This document shows, piece by piece, positions 50,986 to 60,383 of a DNA stretch of 64,000 bases (the stretch's first letter is position 1; each line of letters begins with the position of its first letter). The stretch comes from Frigoribacterium sp. PhB116. Its GTDB lineage: Bacteria; Actinomycetota; Actinomycetes; Actinomycetales; Microbacteriaceae. The position numbers and the translations under genes are program-made. The notes beneath the pieces were generated by a model. That model ran no database searches, was not told the origin of the DNA, and worked only from the letters and a program-made list of their open reading frames with translations. The DNA lies in contig NZ_SOBE01000001.1 of NCBI RefSeq assembly GCF_004364285.1, positions 1,302,001 to 1,366,000 on the forward strand. The letters run 5' to 3'.

Positions 50986-51918
50986 ATGACTTCCGACAGC
51001 GTCCGTGACGCGTTCAGCTCCTCCTCGACCGCTGACGAGGTGCTCGCCGGCGTCGACCTCCGGGACAGGAGCGCCGTCGTGACCGGGGCGTCCTCCGGCC
51101 TGGGCGTCGAGACGGCTCGGGCCCTGGCCGCGGCGGGCGCGAGCGTCACGCTCGCCGTCCGGGACACCGACCGCGGCGAGGCCGTCCGAGCACAGATTGA
51201 GGGACGGACCGGCAACCGCAGGCTGGACGTCCAGCAGCTCGACCTCAGCGACCTCGACTCCGTCCAGTCGTTCGTCGAGCGACGGCAGGTGCCGCTCGAC
51301 GTGCTCGTGGCCAACGCCGGGATCATGAACCTGCCCGCCCGCCAGCTGACCCCTCAGGGCTGGGAGGCGCAGTTCGGCACCAACCACCTCGGCCACTTCG
51401 CCCTGGCGCTCGGGCTCCACGACCGCCTCGCCGCCGGCGCCTCCGCCCGCGTCGTCGTCCTGTCCTCCAGCGCACACCAACTCGGCGGCCTCGACCTGGA
51501 CGATGTGGGCTTCGAGCGCAGGCCCTACGACGGCTGGACCGCCTACGGGCAGTCGAAGACGGCGAACGTCCTCTTCGCCGTCGGCGCGGCCACGAGGTGG
51601 CGCGCGGACGGGATCGCCGTGAACGCGGTGCACCCCGGCAACATCCGGACGTCCCTGTCCCGGCACACCGAGATGGACCCGGAGACGACCGCCCGCTTCG
51701 ACGCTGCAACGTGGAAGACCGTCGAGCAGGGCGCCGCGACCTCGGTCCTCCTCGCCGGCTCGCCGACCGTGGACGGCGTCACCGGGCAGTACTTCGAGGA
51801 CGCTCGACCCGCCGACGTCGTCTTCGAGCCCGCGGACCACGGCGTGCTGTCGGCCGCGCTCGACCCGACGACCGCCGACGAGCTCTGGGACTTCTCCCTC
51901 GAGGCCGTCCGGCGCTGA
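50986..51918 (+). CDS. Short-chain dehydrogenase/reductase
   Basis: The classical SDR of 310 residues has TGASSGLG at 33-40, the NAG motif in LVANAGIMNLP (108-118), active-site Ser about 161-162, and YxxxK as Tyr187/Lys191 in TAYGQSKTAN. It resembles retinol dehydrogenase/protochlorophyllide reductase-like oxidoreductases common in Actinobacteria. ATG 50986 is preferred; GTG 50971 in frame is an alternative and neither has a clear ribosome site. Confidence 0.92.
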   Translation: MTSDSVRDAFSSSSTADEVLAGVDLRDRSAVVTGASSGLGVETARALAAAGASVTLAVRDTDRGEAVRAQIEGRTGNRRLDVQQLDLSDLDSVQSFVERRQVPLDVLVANAGIMNLPARQLTPQGWEAQFGTNHLGHFALALGLHDRLAAGASARVVVLSSSAHQLGGLDLDDVGFERRPYDGWTAYGQSKTANVLFAVGAATRWRADGIAVNAVHPGNIRTSLSRHTEMDPETTARFDAATWKTVEQGAATSVLLAGSPTVDGVTGQYFEDARPADVVFEPADHGVLSAALDPTTADELWDFSLEAVRR

Positions 51919-52156
51919 CCAGCCCACGGCGCTCCCGGGATCGGCTCCGATGGCCCGGCCCGTCCCGCCCCGCCCCGCCCCCGCGTGGCCCGCGCCGGAC
52001 ACGGGCCCAGCCTGCTGCTCCCGTGACCCTGCACGAGGGACCACGACCGTCGAGCGGCGGCAGTCTCGCGGGCTCTTGACCTCGTGGTGACGGGTCGCCA
52101 TCATCAGGGGCGAGCGGTCGCGTCCGACGTCCGCCACCGGAAGAGAGGCGCCGCCC

Positions 52157-52609
52157 GTGCCCACCATGATCTTCGTCAACCTGGCCGTCAGCGACCCGTC
52201 CCGCTCACGCGCGTTCTACGAGTCGCTCGGCTACTCGGTCAACGAGGGCTTCAGCGACGAGAACGCCGTGAGCATCGTCATCAGCGACACGATCACCGCG
52301 ATGTTGCTGACCCGCGAGTTCTTCGCCGAGTTCACGAGCAAGTCGATCATCGACGCCACCACCTCGACCGAGGTCCAGCTCTCCCTCAGCGCCGACAGCA
52401 AGGAAGAGGTCGACTCGATCCACGAGAAGGCACTGGCCGCAGGCGCGACACCCGCTGGCGAGCAGGACCACGGCTTCATGTACTCCAAGAGCTTCGACGA
52501 CCTCGACGGCCACCACTGGGACTACGTCTGGATGGACCCGGAGGCGGCAGCCGGCGGCGCCCCGGAGATGACCGTCGACGAGATGCGCGCGGGCACGACC
52601 CACAGCTGA
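52157..52609 (+). CDS. VOC-superfamily (glyoxalase-like) protein
   Basis: The GTG-started protein of 150 residues begins MPTMIFVNLAVSDPSRSRAF with FYESLGYSVNEGFSD and ends FDDLDGHHWDYVWMDPEAA plus an acidic tail. It belongs to the same lactoylglutathione-lyase-like subgroup as the 44675 product. Metal ligands are partly present. Substrate unknown; it is a single gene convergent with the NAD-dependent epimerase gene. Confidence 0.88.
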   Translation: MPTMIFVNLAVSDPSRSRAFYESLGYSVNEGFSDENAVSIVISDTITAMLLTREFFAEFTSKSIIDATTSTEVQLSLSADSKEEVDSIHEKALAAGATPAGEQDHGFMYSKSFDDLDGHHWDYVWMDPEAAAGGAPEMTVDEMRAGTTHS

Positions 52610-52693
52610 GCTGCGCCCGGTCGCCGCCGACACGACCACGGCCGGCCGGTCAGCGGGCACCGCGGCGCGTCATGCCCCGGTCCGTGCCGCGAC

Positions 52694-52739
52694 GTTCCGA
52701 GCGTCGCGTCCTGCCGTGACGCGACATGAGGCGCGGAAC
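52694..52739. terminator. Hairpin between convergent VOC and epimerase genes
   Basis: GTCGCGTC/GACGCGAC (52703-52710, 52718-52725) is a perfect 8-bp stem with a 7-nt loop, and GTTCCG/CGGAAC (52694-52699, 52734-52739) can extend it. Confidence 0.6.
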
Positions 52740-52756
52740 ACGACGCGACATCGCGG

Positions 52757-53758
52757 TCAGGCTCCGAAGGCGCGAGCGCCAGCGAGGAGGCGCTCGAACG
52801 CCGCCTCCGCGGCCGGGTCGGCCTCGCGACGAGAGGCGGCGGCGTCGTACCACTCGACGATCTCCCGAGCACCCGTGGCCCACGACGTCGTCGCCTGCCA
52901 GCCGGGCACGAACGCCTTGACCTTCGCGTTGTCGAACACGACCGAGTGCGCCTTGTCGCCCAGGAGACCCGGGCCCCACTCGGGCTCCACGACCGCGACG
53001 CTCTCGCTCGCCACGTGCACCAGCGCCGGGTCGTCGACGCCCGCCGCGGCCGCGAGGGTCGTGTAGATCTGGTCCCACGGCAGGGCCTCGTCCGAGGTGA
53101 TGTGGAAGACGTCGCCGACGGCGGCCGGCAGGCCGAGCAGCCCGACGAAGGCGCGGGCGAAGTCGGCGTGGTGGGTCAGCGTCCAGAGGGACGTCCCGTC
53201 GCCGGGGACGACCACCTCGAGGCCGCGCCGCATCCGGTCGACGACGGTCCAGCCGCCGGTGACCGGGATCGTGGTGCGGTCGTAGGTGTGCGAGGGGCGG
53301 ACGATCGTGACCGGGAAGCCGCTCTCCCGGTAGGCGCCGACGAGGAGGTCCTCACAGGCGATCTTGTCCCGGGAGTACTGCCAGAACGGGTTGCGGAGCG
53401 GAGAGGACTCTCGGATCGGCAGCGCGGCGACCGGCTTCTGGTAGGCCGACGCCGAGCTGATGAAGACGTACTGGCCGGCCCGACCGGTGAAGAGGTCGAT
53501 GTCGGCCTGGACCTGGTCCGGGGTGAACGCGACGAAGTCGACGACGACGTCGAACGACCGGTCGCCGAGGGCCCGGCGGATCGACGAGGGGTCGGACACG
53601 TCCCCCGTGAGCACCTCGACCCCAGGAGGCGTGGGCCGGGTCGACGACGCCCCGCGGTTGAGGACGGTGAGGTCGTGGCCGAGCTCGACGGCTCGGGCCG
53701 CGGCCGCCGAGCTGATGATGCCGGTGCCGCCGATGAACAGGACTGTCAACGCTGACAT
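52757..53758 (-). CDS. NAD-dependent epimerase/dehydratase family protein
   Basis: This 333-residue extended SDR has the cofactor motif FIGGTGIISSAAA (8-20), FISSASAYQKP and a WQYSRDKIACED segment with the catalytic Tyr and Lys (YSRDK). VRPSHTYDRTTIP and ITSDEALPWDQIY follow. It resembles the actinobacterial isoflavone-reductase-like/NAD-epimerase group in sugar loci. The gene precedes the LacI gene of the arabinofuranoside island in map order but lies on the same strand downstream of it; joint control is possible. Confidence 0.9.
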   Translation of the reverse strand: MSALTVLFIGGTGIISSAAAARAVELGHDLTVLNRGASSTRPTPPGVEVLTGDVSDPSSIRRALGDRSFDVVVDFVAFTPDQVQADIDLFTGRAGQYVFISSASAYQKPVAALPIRESSPLRNPFWQYSRDKIACEDLLVGAYRESGFPVTIVRPSHTYDRTTIPVTGGWTVVDRMRRGLEVVVPGDGTSLWTLTHHADFARAFVGLLGLPAAVGDVFHITSDEALPWDQIYTTLAAAAGVDDPALVHVASESVAVVEPEWGPGLLGDKAHSVVFDNAKVKAFVPGWQATTSWATGAREIVEWYDAAASRREADPAAEAAFERLLAGARAFGA

Positions 53759-53835
53759 GGGGGGGTCTTCTTTCTTCGAGGAGGACCACCCCAGTCTGCG
53801 CGTCGCGGCCCCGGCGCGGACGACGGGTCAGGCGC

Positions 53836-54858
53836 CTAGGCGGAACCCCGGACGACGAGGTCCACAGCGCCGGCCACGATGCCCGGGGAGGGCGCTCCGC
53901 CGATGGCGTCGACCAGGTGCTGCGCGGCGGCGCGTCCGAGCTGCTCGAGCGACATGTCCACGCTCGTGAGCGGTGGTCGCGAGTCGCGGACGAGCAGGTC
54001 CCAGTTGTCGAAGCCGACCACGGAGATGTCGTCGGGGACGCCGACCCCCTCATCCCGGAGCGTGTCGATGACGCCGCGGGCGATGTGGTCGCTGCCTCCG
54101 ATGATGGCGTCCACCGACTCGCTGCCCCGGACCAGGAGGCGGGCGCAGTCACGCCCCCACCCCTCGCCCCACTGCCCGAAGAGGGAGGTCCCGCCGACCA
54201 GTTCGAGCCCTGCCGCCGTCAGGGCCTGCTGGACGCCGGCAGCTCGGTCGCGCGCCGCAGCGTAGGACGCCTCGCCGTTGACCAGGGCGATGCGAGTCCG
54301 CCCCTTCTCGATCAGGTGCTCGGCGGCGAGCCGTCCGGCCTGGACGTTGTCGGGGGTGAAGGAGGCGTCGGCCGGGTCGCTGGAGGGGGCGTAGACGTAG
54401 ACGACCGGGACGTCCGCGAGCAACGGGACGGGCGGACGCGGGTTCGTCGTGCGCCCCACGATCAGCAGCCCGTCGACCCGACGCGTCAGCAGCGTCTGCA
54501 GGTGCAGCTGCTCGCGGAGCGCGTCGTCGCGGGCGTCGGCGAGCAGCACCGACAAGGAGCCCGAACCAAAGGCGTCCTCGGCGCCGAGCAGGACGGGCAG
54601 CACGAAACGGTTGTCGAGGTCGCTCGTGACCATCCCGATCGTGCCGGTCCGGGCCGAGTTCAACGCCTGCGCGAAGAAGTTGGGCGTGAACGAGAGCGCC
54701 GCGGCAGCCTCCTGCACCTTGACGCGAGTCGACTCCCGCACCTGTGCCCTGTTGTTCAGGGCCTTCGAGGCCGTGGCGACCGAGACCCCGGCGGCCCGGG
54801 CCACGTCGGCCAGCGTGACGGGCGTCGTCGCCGCCTTGCCGCCTCCTGCAGTGGTCAT
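53836..54858 (-). CDS. LacI family transcriptional regulator of the GH127 island
   Basis: This 340-residue protein has the HTH VTLADVARAAGVSVATASKAL and hinge region SFTPNFFAQALNSARTGTIG, then a ligand domain with VDGLLIVGRTTN, RTRIALVNGEASYAAARDRA and VVGFDNWDLLVRDSRPPLTS. It is divergent from the binding-protein gene. CCGAAAC-CA-GTTTCGG (54918-54933) lies at the start of that transcript. TATTTT six bases before its own ATG suggests a leaderless mRNA. Confidence 0.93.
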   Translation of the reverse strand: MTTAGGGKAATTPVTLADVARAAGVSVATASKALNNRAQVRESTRVKVQEAAAALSFTPNFFAQALNSARTGTIGMVTSDLDNRFVLPVLLGAEDAFGSGSLSVLLADARDDALREQLHLQTLLTRRVDGLLIVGRTTNPRPPVPLLADVPVVYVYAPSSDPADASFTPDNVQAGRLAAEHLIEKGRTRIALVNGEASYAAARDRAAGVQQALTAAGLELVGGTSLFGQWGEGWGRDCARLLVRGSESVDAIIGGSDHIARGVIDTLRDEGVGVPDDISVVGFDNWDLLVRDSRPPLTSVDMSLEQLGRAAAQHLVDAIGGAPSPGIVAGAVDLVVRGSA

Positions 54859-54860
54859 GT

Positions 54861-54933
54861 ACCGAAAATAGTTCACAAAGTGATTGACGAGCAAGTCATG
54901 CCCGTGTAACTTCGCACCCGAAACCAGTTTCGG
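54861..54933 (+). promoter_or_regulatory. Promoter and LacI operator of the arabinofuranoside island
   Basis: TTGACG (54884-54889) and TAACTT (54907-54912) are 17 bp apart. CCGAAAC (54918-54924) and GTTTCGG (54927-54933) form a perfect inverted repeat over the expected transcription start. A second, partial match (CCGAAAATAGTT, 54862-54873) lies upstream of the -35 box and over the divergent LacI promoter. Confidence 0.72.
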
Positions 54934-55021
54934 TCTCTTTGCTCTCGACGATGAGCGCCCTGTGCTGCACCTGCCGGGCTCTCTGACGGAGCATCCGCAG
55001 CAGTTCAGAGAGGAACCTCCT

Positions 55022-56278
55022 GTGATCTCGTTCATCCGCAGCAAGCGCACCGCCGTCGCGGTCGTCGGCCTGGCCGCCGCGACCCTCGCCCTGACCGGCT
55101 GTGCCGGCGGACCAGGCGGCGGCTCGTCCGACGCCGCCTCGGGCACCTACACGTTCTGGGACCCGTACCCCCAGTTCGACGACTCGAGCGACTGGGCGAA
55201 GCTCATCGAGAAGTGCGGCACCGACGCGGGCGTCACCGTCGAGCGCACCGGGTACGACACCTCCGACCTGACCAGCAAGGCGCTGCTGGCCGGCCAGCAG
55301 GGCAACTCACCCGACCTGCTGCTCGTCGACAACCCGGTCGTCTCGACCCTGGCCGAGGCGGGCCTGCTCACGGACACCGACGAGACCGGGGCCGACACCT
55401 CCGACATCGAGGCGAACATCCTCGCCGCCGGCCAGCTCGACGGGAAGACCTACGGCGTCCCCATCGGCGCCAACACGCTCGCGCTCTACTACAACAAGGC
55501 CGTCCTCGACGCCGCAGGCGTCGACCCCGCGTCGGTCACCGACTGGGACAGCCTCACCTCCGCCCTCGAGGCGGTCTCCGCCTCCGGCGGCAAGGGCATC
55601 ACCTTCTCGGGCATCGGGACGGAGGAAGGCAGCTTCCAGTTCCTGCCCTGGTACTGGGGCTCGGGCGCCGACCTCACCGAGCTCGACTCCGACGACGCCG
55701 TCTCGGCGCTGGCCCTCTGGACCGACTGGGTCGAGAAGGGCTACGCCCCCAACTCGGTCATCAACAACACGCAGACGACGAGCTGGCAAGAGTTCCTGAC
55801 CGGCGAGTACGCCTTCAGCGAGAACGGCACCTGGCAGCTCGCCGGCGTCAAGGAGTCGGGCATCGACTACGGCATCATCTCGATCCCCTCGAAGGACGGC
55901 GGCGCGGCCCCTGCACCCACCGGCGGCGAGTTCCTGACCGTGCCGGTGCAGAGCGACGACGCCCGCTACGAGGTCAGCGAGAAGATCCAGTCGTGCCTGA
56001 CGAGCACCGAGAACCTCGTCGCGACCGACACGACGCTGTCCTACGTGGCCCCCACGAAGGACGCCCAGGCAGAGCAGGTCGCCACCGACCCCGACCTCGA
56101 GCCGTGGATCACCGCGGTCGCCGACGCCAAGGGCCGCACCAGCGACGACCTGGGCACCGACTACCCGAAGATCTCGGAGCAGCTCTGGAAGGCCGTGCAG
56201 AACAGCCTCAGCGGGTCGTCCGACCCCGAGGCCGCCCTGCAGGAGGCGCAGCAGGCCGCCGCGTCCGCCACGAAGTAG
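55022..56278 (+). CDS. Sugar ABC transporter substrate-binding lipoprotein (arabinofuranoside island)
   Basis: This GTG-started, 418-residue lipoprotein has lipobox LALTGC (Cys27). It is a family 1 binding protein: PDLLLVDNPVVSTLAEAGLL, VPIGANTLALYYNKAVLDAA and EFLTGEYAFSENGTWQLAGV are typical ligand-pocket and hinge regions. With the GH127 enzyme in the operon, it likely binds arabinofurano-oligosaccharides (inference). Its transcript has a 90-nt leader after the operator. Confidence 0.94.
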   Translation: MISFIRSKRTAVAVVGLAAATLALTGCAGGPGGGSSDAASGTYTFWDPYPQFDDSSDWAKLIEKCGTDAGVTVERTGYDTSDLTSKALLAGQQGNSPDLLLVDNPVVSTLAEAGLLTDTDETGADTSDIEANILAAGQLDGKTYGVPIGANTLALYYNKAVLDAAGVDPASVTDWDSLTSALEAVSASGGKGITFSGIGTEEGSFQFLPWYWGSGADLTELDSDDAVSALALWTDWVEKGYAPNSVINNTQTTSWQEFLTGEYAFSENGTWQLAGVKESGIDYGIISIPSKDGGAAPAPTGGEFLTVPVQSDDARYEVSEKIQSCLTSTENLVATDTTLSYVAPTKDAQAEQVATDPDLEPWITAVADAKGRTSDDLGTDYPKISEQLWKAVQNSLSGSSDPEAALQEAQQAAASATK

Positions 56279-56366
56279 CCACCGCAGCGCCACCAGCACC
56301 ACCAGCACCACCCACCGCGACACCACCCACCGCACCGGACACCGCCCGACGACGAGGAGCAGCCCC

Positions 56367-57350
56367 ATGAGCACCGACACGATGGAACGTCGCCAGGCAC
56401 CGCCCGGAGGGAGGCCGGCCCCGCACACCGGCCTCCCCGGCGACGGAGCCCAGCGGCGACGCCGTGGGCCCGGCGCCTCACAACTCACCGCCTGGGCGTT
56501 CCTCGCCCCGGTCGTCACCTACCTCGCCGTCTTCTACGTCTGGCCGCTCGTCCGCAACGTCGACCTCTCGACGCACGACTACACGGTGCGGTCGTTCATC
56601 GACGGCACCGCGCCCTTCATCGGGCTCGAGAACTTCGCGGACGTCTTCTCCAGCCCGACCTTCGGGCCCGCGTTGGTGAACACCCTGCTGTTCACGGGCA
56701 TCTCCATCGCGTTCCAGTTCACGATCGGCATGGCCCTCGCGGTCTTCTTCTTCCAGAAGTTCCCGCTGTCGTCGACCCTCAGGGCCCTGTTCCTCGTGCC
56801 GTGGCTGCTCCCGTTGATCGTCAGCGCCTCCACCTGGTCGTGGATGCTCAACAGCGAGAGCGGCGTCGTCAACTCCGTCATCCGCACGCTCGGCGGCGAT
56901 CAGGTCAACTGGCTCACCTCGCCGCAGTGGGCACTCACCAGCGTGATCATCGCCAACATCTGGATCGGCATCCCGTTCAACCTCGTCATCCTCTACAGCG
57001 GGCTGCAGAACATCCCCGGCGACATCTACGAGGCGGCGGCGCTCGACGGCGCGAACGCCTGGCAGGTCTTCTGGCGCATCACGTTCCCCCTGCTGCGCCC
57101 GGTCTCGGCCATCACGATCTTGCTGGGCCTCGTCTACACGCTCAAGGTCTTCGACATCATCTGGATCATGACGCGCGGCGGGCCCGGCGACGCCTCCACC
57201 ACCTTCGCCATCTGGTCGTACCAGCTCGGCTTCGGCTCGACCCTCCCCTCCTTCGGACCCGCAGCCGCGGTCGGCAACCTGCTGATCGTCATGGCGCTCG
57301 TCTGCGGATTCGTCTACCTGCGAGTGCAGAGGAAGCAGGACCAGTCGTGA
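56367..57350 (+). CDS. Sugar ABC transporter permease 1 (arabinofuranoside island)
   Basis: This 327-residue MalF-type protein has a basic head (QRRRRGPGASQ), six helices and the EAA loop YEAAALDGANAWQVFWRITF PLLRP. The ATG is preceded by GAGGAGCAG. An 88-bp C-rich spacer separates it from the binding-protein gene. The homologous permease in island 1 shows what this N-terminus should look like (xxSGWLFxxP versus TAWAFLAPVV here). Confidence 0.94.
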   Translation: MSTDTMERRQAPPGGRPAPHTGLPGDGAQRRRRGPGASQLTAWAFLAPVVTYLAVFYVWPLVRNVDLSTHDYTVRSFIDGTAPFIGLENFADVFSSPTFGPALVNTLLFTGISIAFQFTIGMALAVFFFQKFPLSSTLRALFLVPWLLPLIVSASTWSWMLNSESGVVNSVIRTLGGDQVNWLTSPQWALTSVIIANIWIGIPFNLVILYSGLQNIPGDIYEAAALDGANAWQVFWRITFPLLRPVSAITILLGLVYTLKVFDIIWIMTRGGPGDASTTFAIWSYQLGFGSTLPSFGPAAAVGNLLIVMALVCGFVYLRVQRKQDQS

Positions 57351-58228
57351 GCGTCACCATCCGGCCCGCCGCGGCCCCCACGTCCGCCGCCCGCCGCGCC
57401 TCCTCGAGCCGTGCCGGTCGCCGCAGCCTCGCCACCACCGTGATCGGGGTCGTGCTGACCGCGATCATGCTGTTCCCGATCTACTGGATGATCAACGTCT
57501 CCCTGACCCCGACCGCGCAGATGCGGCAGAGCCCGCCGTCGTGGTTCCCCGCCGCCCCGACGCTCGACGGCTACCGGGCCGTCGTCGCCGAGCAGCTGCC
57601 GTTCCTCGGCACCAGCCTGCTGGTCGGCCTCGGGACCGTCGTCGTCACCGTCGCCCTGTCGGCACCGGCCGCGTACTCCCTGGCCAAGCTGCGGCCGGTC
57701 GGAGGAGGCGCGCTGAGCTTCGTGATGATCGTCGCGCAGATGATCCCCCAGGTGATCATGGCGATGGGGTTCTACGCGATCTACCTCAACCTCGGCATCC
57801 TCAACCAGTGGTGGGGCCTCGTCATCGCCGACTCGACCCTCGCCGTGCCCTTCGGCGTGCTCATCTTCACGGCCTTCATGCGGGGCATCCCCGACGAGCT
57901 GATGAGCGCCGCGAAGCTCGACGGAGCCAGCGCGTGGCGCACCTTCCGTTCGGTCGTCCTGCCCGTGAGCCGCAACTCCGCCGTCACCGTCGGCCTGTTC
58001 GCGTTCCTCTGGGCGTGGTCGGACTTCGTCTTCTCGTCGACCCTCAACAGCGGCGGCGACGCGCAGACCATCACGCTCGGCATCTACCGCTACATCGGCA
58101 ACAACAACCAGGAGTGGAACTCGATCATGGCGACCGCCGTCGTCGCGTCGATCCCCGCGACGGTGCTGCTCGTCGTCGCCCAGCGCTACGTCGCCGCGGG
58201 CGTCACGGCCGGCGCAGTCAAGGACTGA
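57347..58228 (+). CDS. Sugar ABC transporter permease 2 (arabinofuranoside island)
   Basis: This 293-residue MalG-type protein starts with GTG 57347, overlapping the upstream TGA as GTGA. Helix 1 is TTVIGVVLTAIMLFPIYWMI, and the EAA loop is DELMSAAKLDGASAWRTFRS VVLPVSR. It completes the importer. As in island 1, no ATPase is encoded here. Confidence 0.94.
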   Translation: MSVTIRPAAAPTSAARRASSSRAGRRSLATTVIGVVLTAIMLFPIYWMINVSLTPTAQMRQSPPSWFPAAPTLDGYRAVVAEQLPFLGTSLLVGLGTVVVTVALSAPAAYSLAKLRPVGGGALSFVMIVAQMIPQVIMAMGFYAIYLNLGILNQWWGLVIADSTLAVPFGVLIFTAFMRGIPDELMSAAKLDGASAWRTFRSVVLPVSRNSAVTVGLFAFLWAWSDFVFSSTLNSGGDAQTITLGIYRYIGNNNQEWNSIMATAVVASIPATVLLVVAQRYVAAGVTAGAVKD

Positions 58229-58287
58229 CCCGCACATCGACCTCGGCACCACTTCCTCCTGCTTCCCCTCTCTTCTTGGAGCACATC

Positions 58288-60255
58288 GTGACCACCACTT
58301 CTCCGCGCACCGGCGCCTCCCGCACCGACTTCGGCGACAGCCGCCCCTTCGCCGGCCCGGTCGATCCGTCCCGTTCCGTCCTCACCCCGCTCGACGCGAC
58401 CGAGATCCGGCTCACCGACGGCTTCTGGGCCGAGAAGCAGGCCCTGAACGCCGACGTCGTGCTGAGGCACTGCGAAGACTGGATGGAGCGCATCGGCTGG
58501 ACGTGCAACTTCGACCGCGCCGCAGCCGGCCTCACCGACCCCGGCACGCCGTGGGAGCACTCCGGCATCGAGTTCGTCGACTCCGAGGTCTACAAGCTCC
58601 TCGAGGGCATGGCGTGGGAGCTGGGGCGGGAGCACGACCCGGCCCTGCAGGCGCGCTACGACTCCCTCGTCGACCGCGTGGCCGCGGCCCAGGAGGCCGA
58701 CGGCTACCTCCACACGAGCTTCGGCCGCGCCTGGCAGCGACCGAGGTGGAGCGACCTCGAGTGGGGCCACGAGCTGTACTCGATGGGCCACCTGCTGCAG
58801 GCCGTCGTCGCCGCCGAGCGCACCGCCTCCTCGCCCCGTCTGGTCGAGGTCGGTCGCCGTCTCGCCGAGCACCTCTGGACGGTCTTCGGCCCCGAGGGGC
58901 GCGTCGCGATCTGCGGGCACCCCGAGATCGAGGTGGCGCTCGCCGAGCTCGGCCGCGCCGTGGACGAGCCCCGGTGGATCGAGCTCGCCCGCCTCTTCGT
59001 CGACCGCCGCGGGCACGGGCTGCTCGGCCAGATCGAGTACGGCTCCGAGTACTTCCAGGACGACCTGCCGGTGCGCGACGCCGACGTGCTGCGCGGACAC
59101 GCCGTCCGTGCCCTCTACCTCGCCGCGGGCGCACTCGACGTCGCCGTCGAGACGCGCGACGACGAGCTCGCCGCTGCCGTCCGGCGACAGTGGGAGGCGA
59201 CGGTCGCCCACCGCACGTACGTCACGGGCGGCATGGGCTCCCACCACCAGGACGAGGCCTTCGGCGCCGACGACGAGCTGCCGCCGGACCGCGCGTACTC
59301 CGAGACCTGCGCGGGCATCGCCTCGACGATGCTCTCGTGGCGGCTGCTGCTCGCGGAGGGCGATCCCCGGTACGCCGACCTGATCGAGCGCACACTGCTC
59401 AACGTCGTGCTCGCCTCGCCTCGAGAGGACGGTCGCGCGTTCTTCTACACGAACACGCTGCACCAGAGGACGCTCGGCACCGAGCCCGACGAGGACGAGC
59501 TGAACGCCCGCGCCCTGTCCAGCCTGCGCGCGCCCTGGTTCGAGGTGTCGTGCTGCCCCACGAACGTGGCCCGCACCCTGGCCAGCGTGGAGCAGTACTT
59601 CGCGACCCGTAGCTCCGACGGGGTGCAGCTGCACCAGTACGGCAGCTACGACGTCGACACCGTGCTCGACGACGGCACGCCGCTGGCGCTGTCGGTCGCG
59701 AGCGGATACCCCCTCGACGGGCGCGTCGAGGTGACGTGGCGCGGCGACGTCGAGCGCGAGGTGGAGCTCACGCTCCGTGTCCCCTCGTGGGCCGACGGCG
59801 CCCCGGCCACGGTGGTCCTGCCGGACGGGGAGGTCAGGCAGGCCCGGGGCTCGACGACCGTCGTCCGCCGCCGCTTCTCGGCGGGCGACGTCGTCGTGCT
59901 CGAGCTGCCGACGACGGCCGAGTGGGTCCGCGCGGCCCCGACGATCGACGCCGTCCGTGGTCAGGTCGCCGTCCAGCGCGGACCGCTCGTGCTGGCGCTC
60001 GAATCCGTCGACCTGCCCTCCGGCAGCGTCAACGACGTGCTCGTCGACACGACCGTCGACCCGGTCACGACGTCGACGGGTGCGCGGGTCGAGCTCTCGC
60101 GAAGCCACACGCCCGCGAGCGGATGGCCCTACGGCGACGCCGCGGCCACCGCCCTGTCCCTCGGCAGCGTGCCGCTCGTGCCCTACGCCGCCTGGGGCAA
60201 CCGCGGCCCGTCGACGATGCGCGTGTGGCTCCCCACGGACGATCTCGAGACCTGA
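58288..60255 (+). CDS. GH127 beta-L-arabinofuranosidase
   Basis: This 655-residue protein starts at GTG 58288 (GGAG about eight bases upstream). It has an (alpha/alpha)6 barrel, DGFWAEKQALNADVVLRHCE and GYLHTSFGRAWQRPRWSDLE WGHELYSMGHLLQA, then C-terminal beta-sandwiches. The zinc/catalytic residues of GH127 are present: Glu339 and Cys341 in SETCAGIAS, Cys422 and Cys423 in SCCPTN, aligned with Glu338, Cys340, Cys417 and Cys418 of Bifidobacterium longum HypBA1. It has no signal peptide, so it should cleave imported beta-L-arabinofuranosides, as found on plant hydroxyproline-rich proteins, in the cytoplasm. Confidence 0.93.
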   Translation: MTTTSPRTGASRTDFGDSRPFAGPVDPSRSVLTPLDATEIRLTDGFWAEKQALNADVVLRHCEDWMERIGWTCNFDRAAAGLTDPGTPWEHSGIEFVDSEVYKLLEGMAWELGREHDPALQARYDSLVDRVAAAQEADGYLHTSFGRAWQRPRWSDLEWGHELYSMGHLLQAVVAAERTASSPRLVEVGRRLAEHLWTVFGPEGRVAICGHPEIEVALAELGRAVDEPRWIELARLFVDRRGHGLLGQIEYGSEYFQDDLPVRDADVLRGHAVRALYLAAGALDVAVETRDDELAAAVRRQWEATVAHRTYVTGGMGSHHQDEAFGADDELPPDRAYSETCAGIASTMLSWRLLLAEGDPRYADLIERTLLNVVLASPREDGRAFFYTNTLHQRTLGTEPDEDELNARALSSLRAPWFEVSCCPTNVARTLASVEQYFATRSSDGVQLHQYGSYDVDTVLDDGTPLALSVASGYPLDGRVEVTWRGDVEREVELTLRVPSWADGAPATVVLPDGEVRQARGSTTVVRRRFSAGDVVVLELPTTAEWVRAAPTIDAVRGQVAVQRGPLVLALESVDLPSGSVNDVLVDTTVDPVTTSTGARVELSRSHTPASGWPYGDAAATALSLGSVPLVPYAAWGNRGPSTMRVWLPTDDLET

Positions 60256-60383
60256 GCCGCTTGAGGCCCGAGACGAGGACGAGCCGTCGCCCGATCGACC
60301 GGGCGGCAGCCTGCAGGGCCACGTGACTGCCGCTCCGACAGGTGGTGTGGTCGCGAGTTCGTGGAGGCTGGCACGATGGCCGC

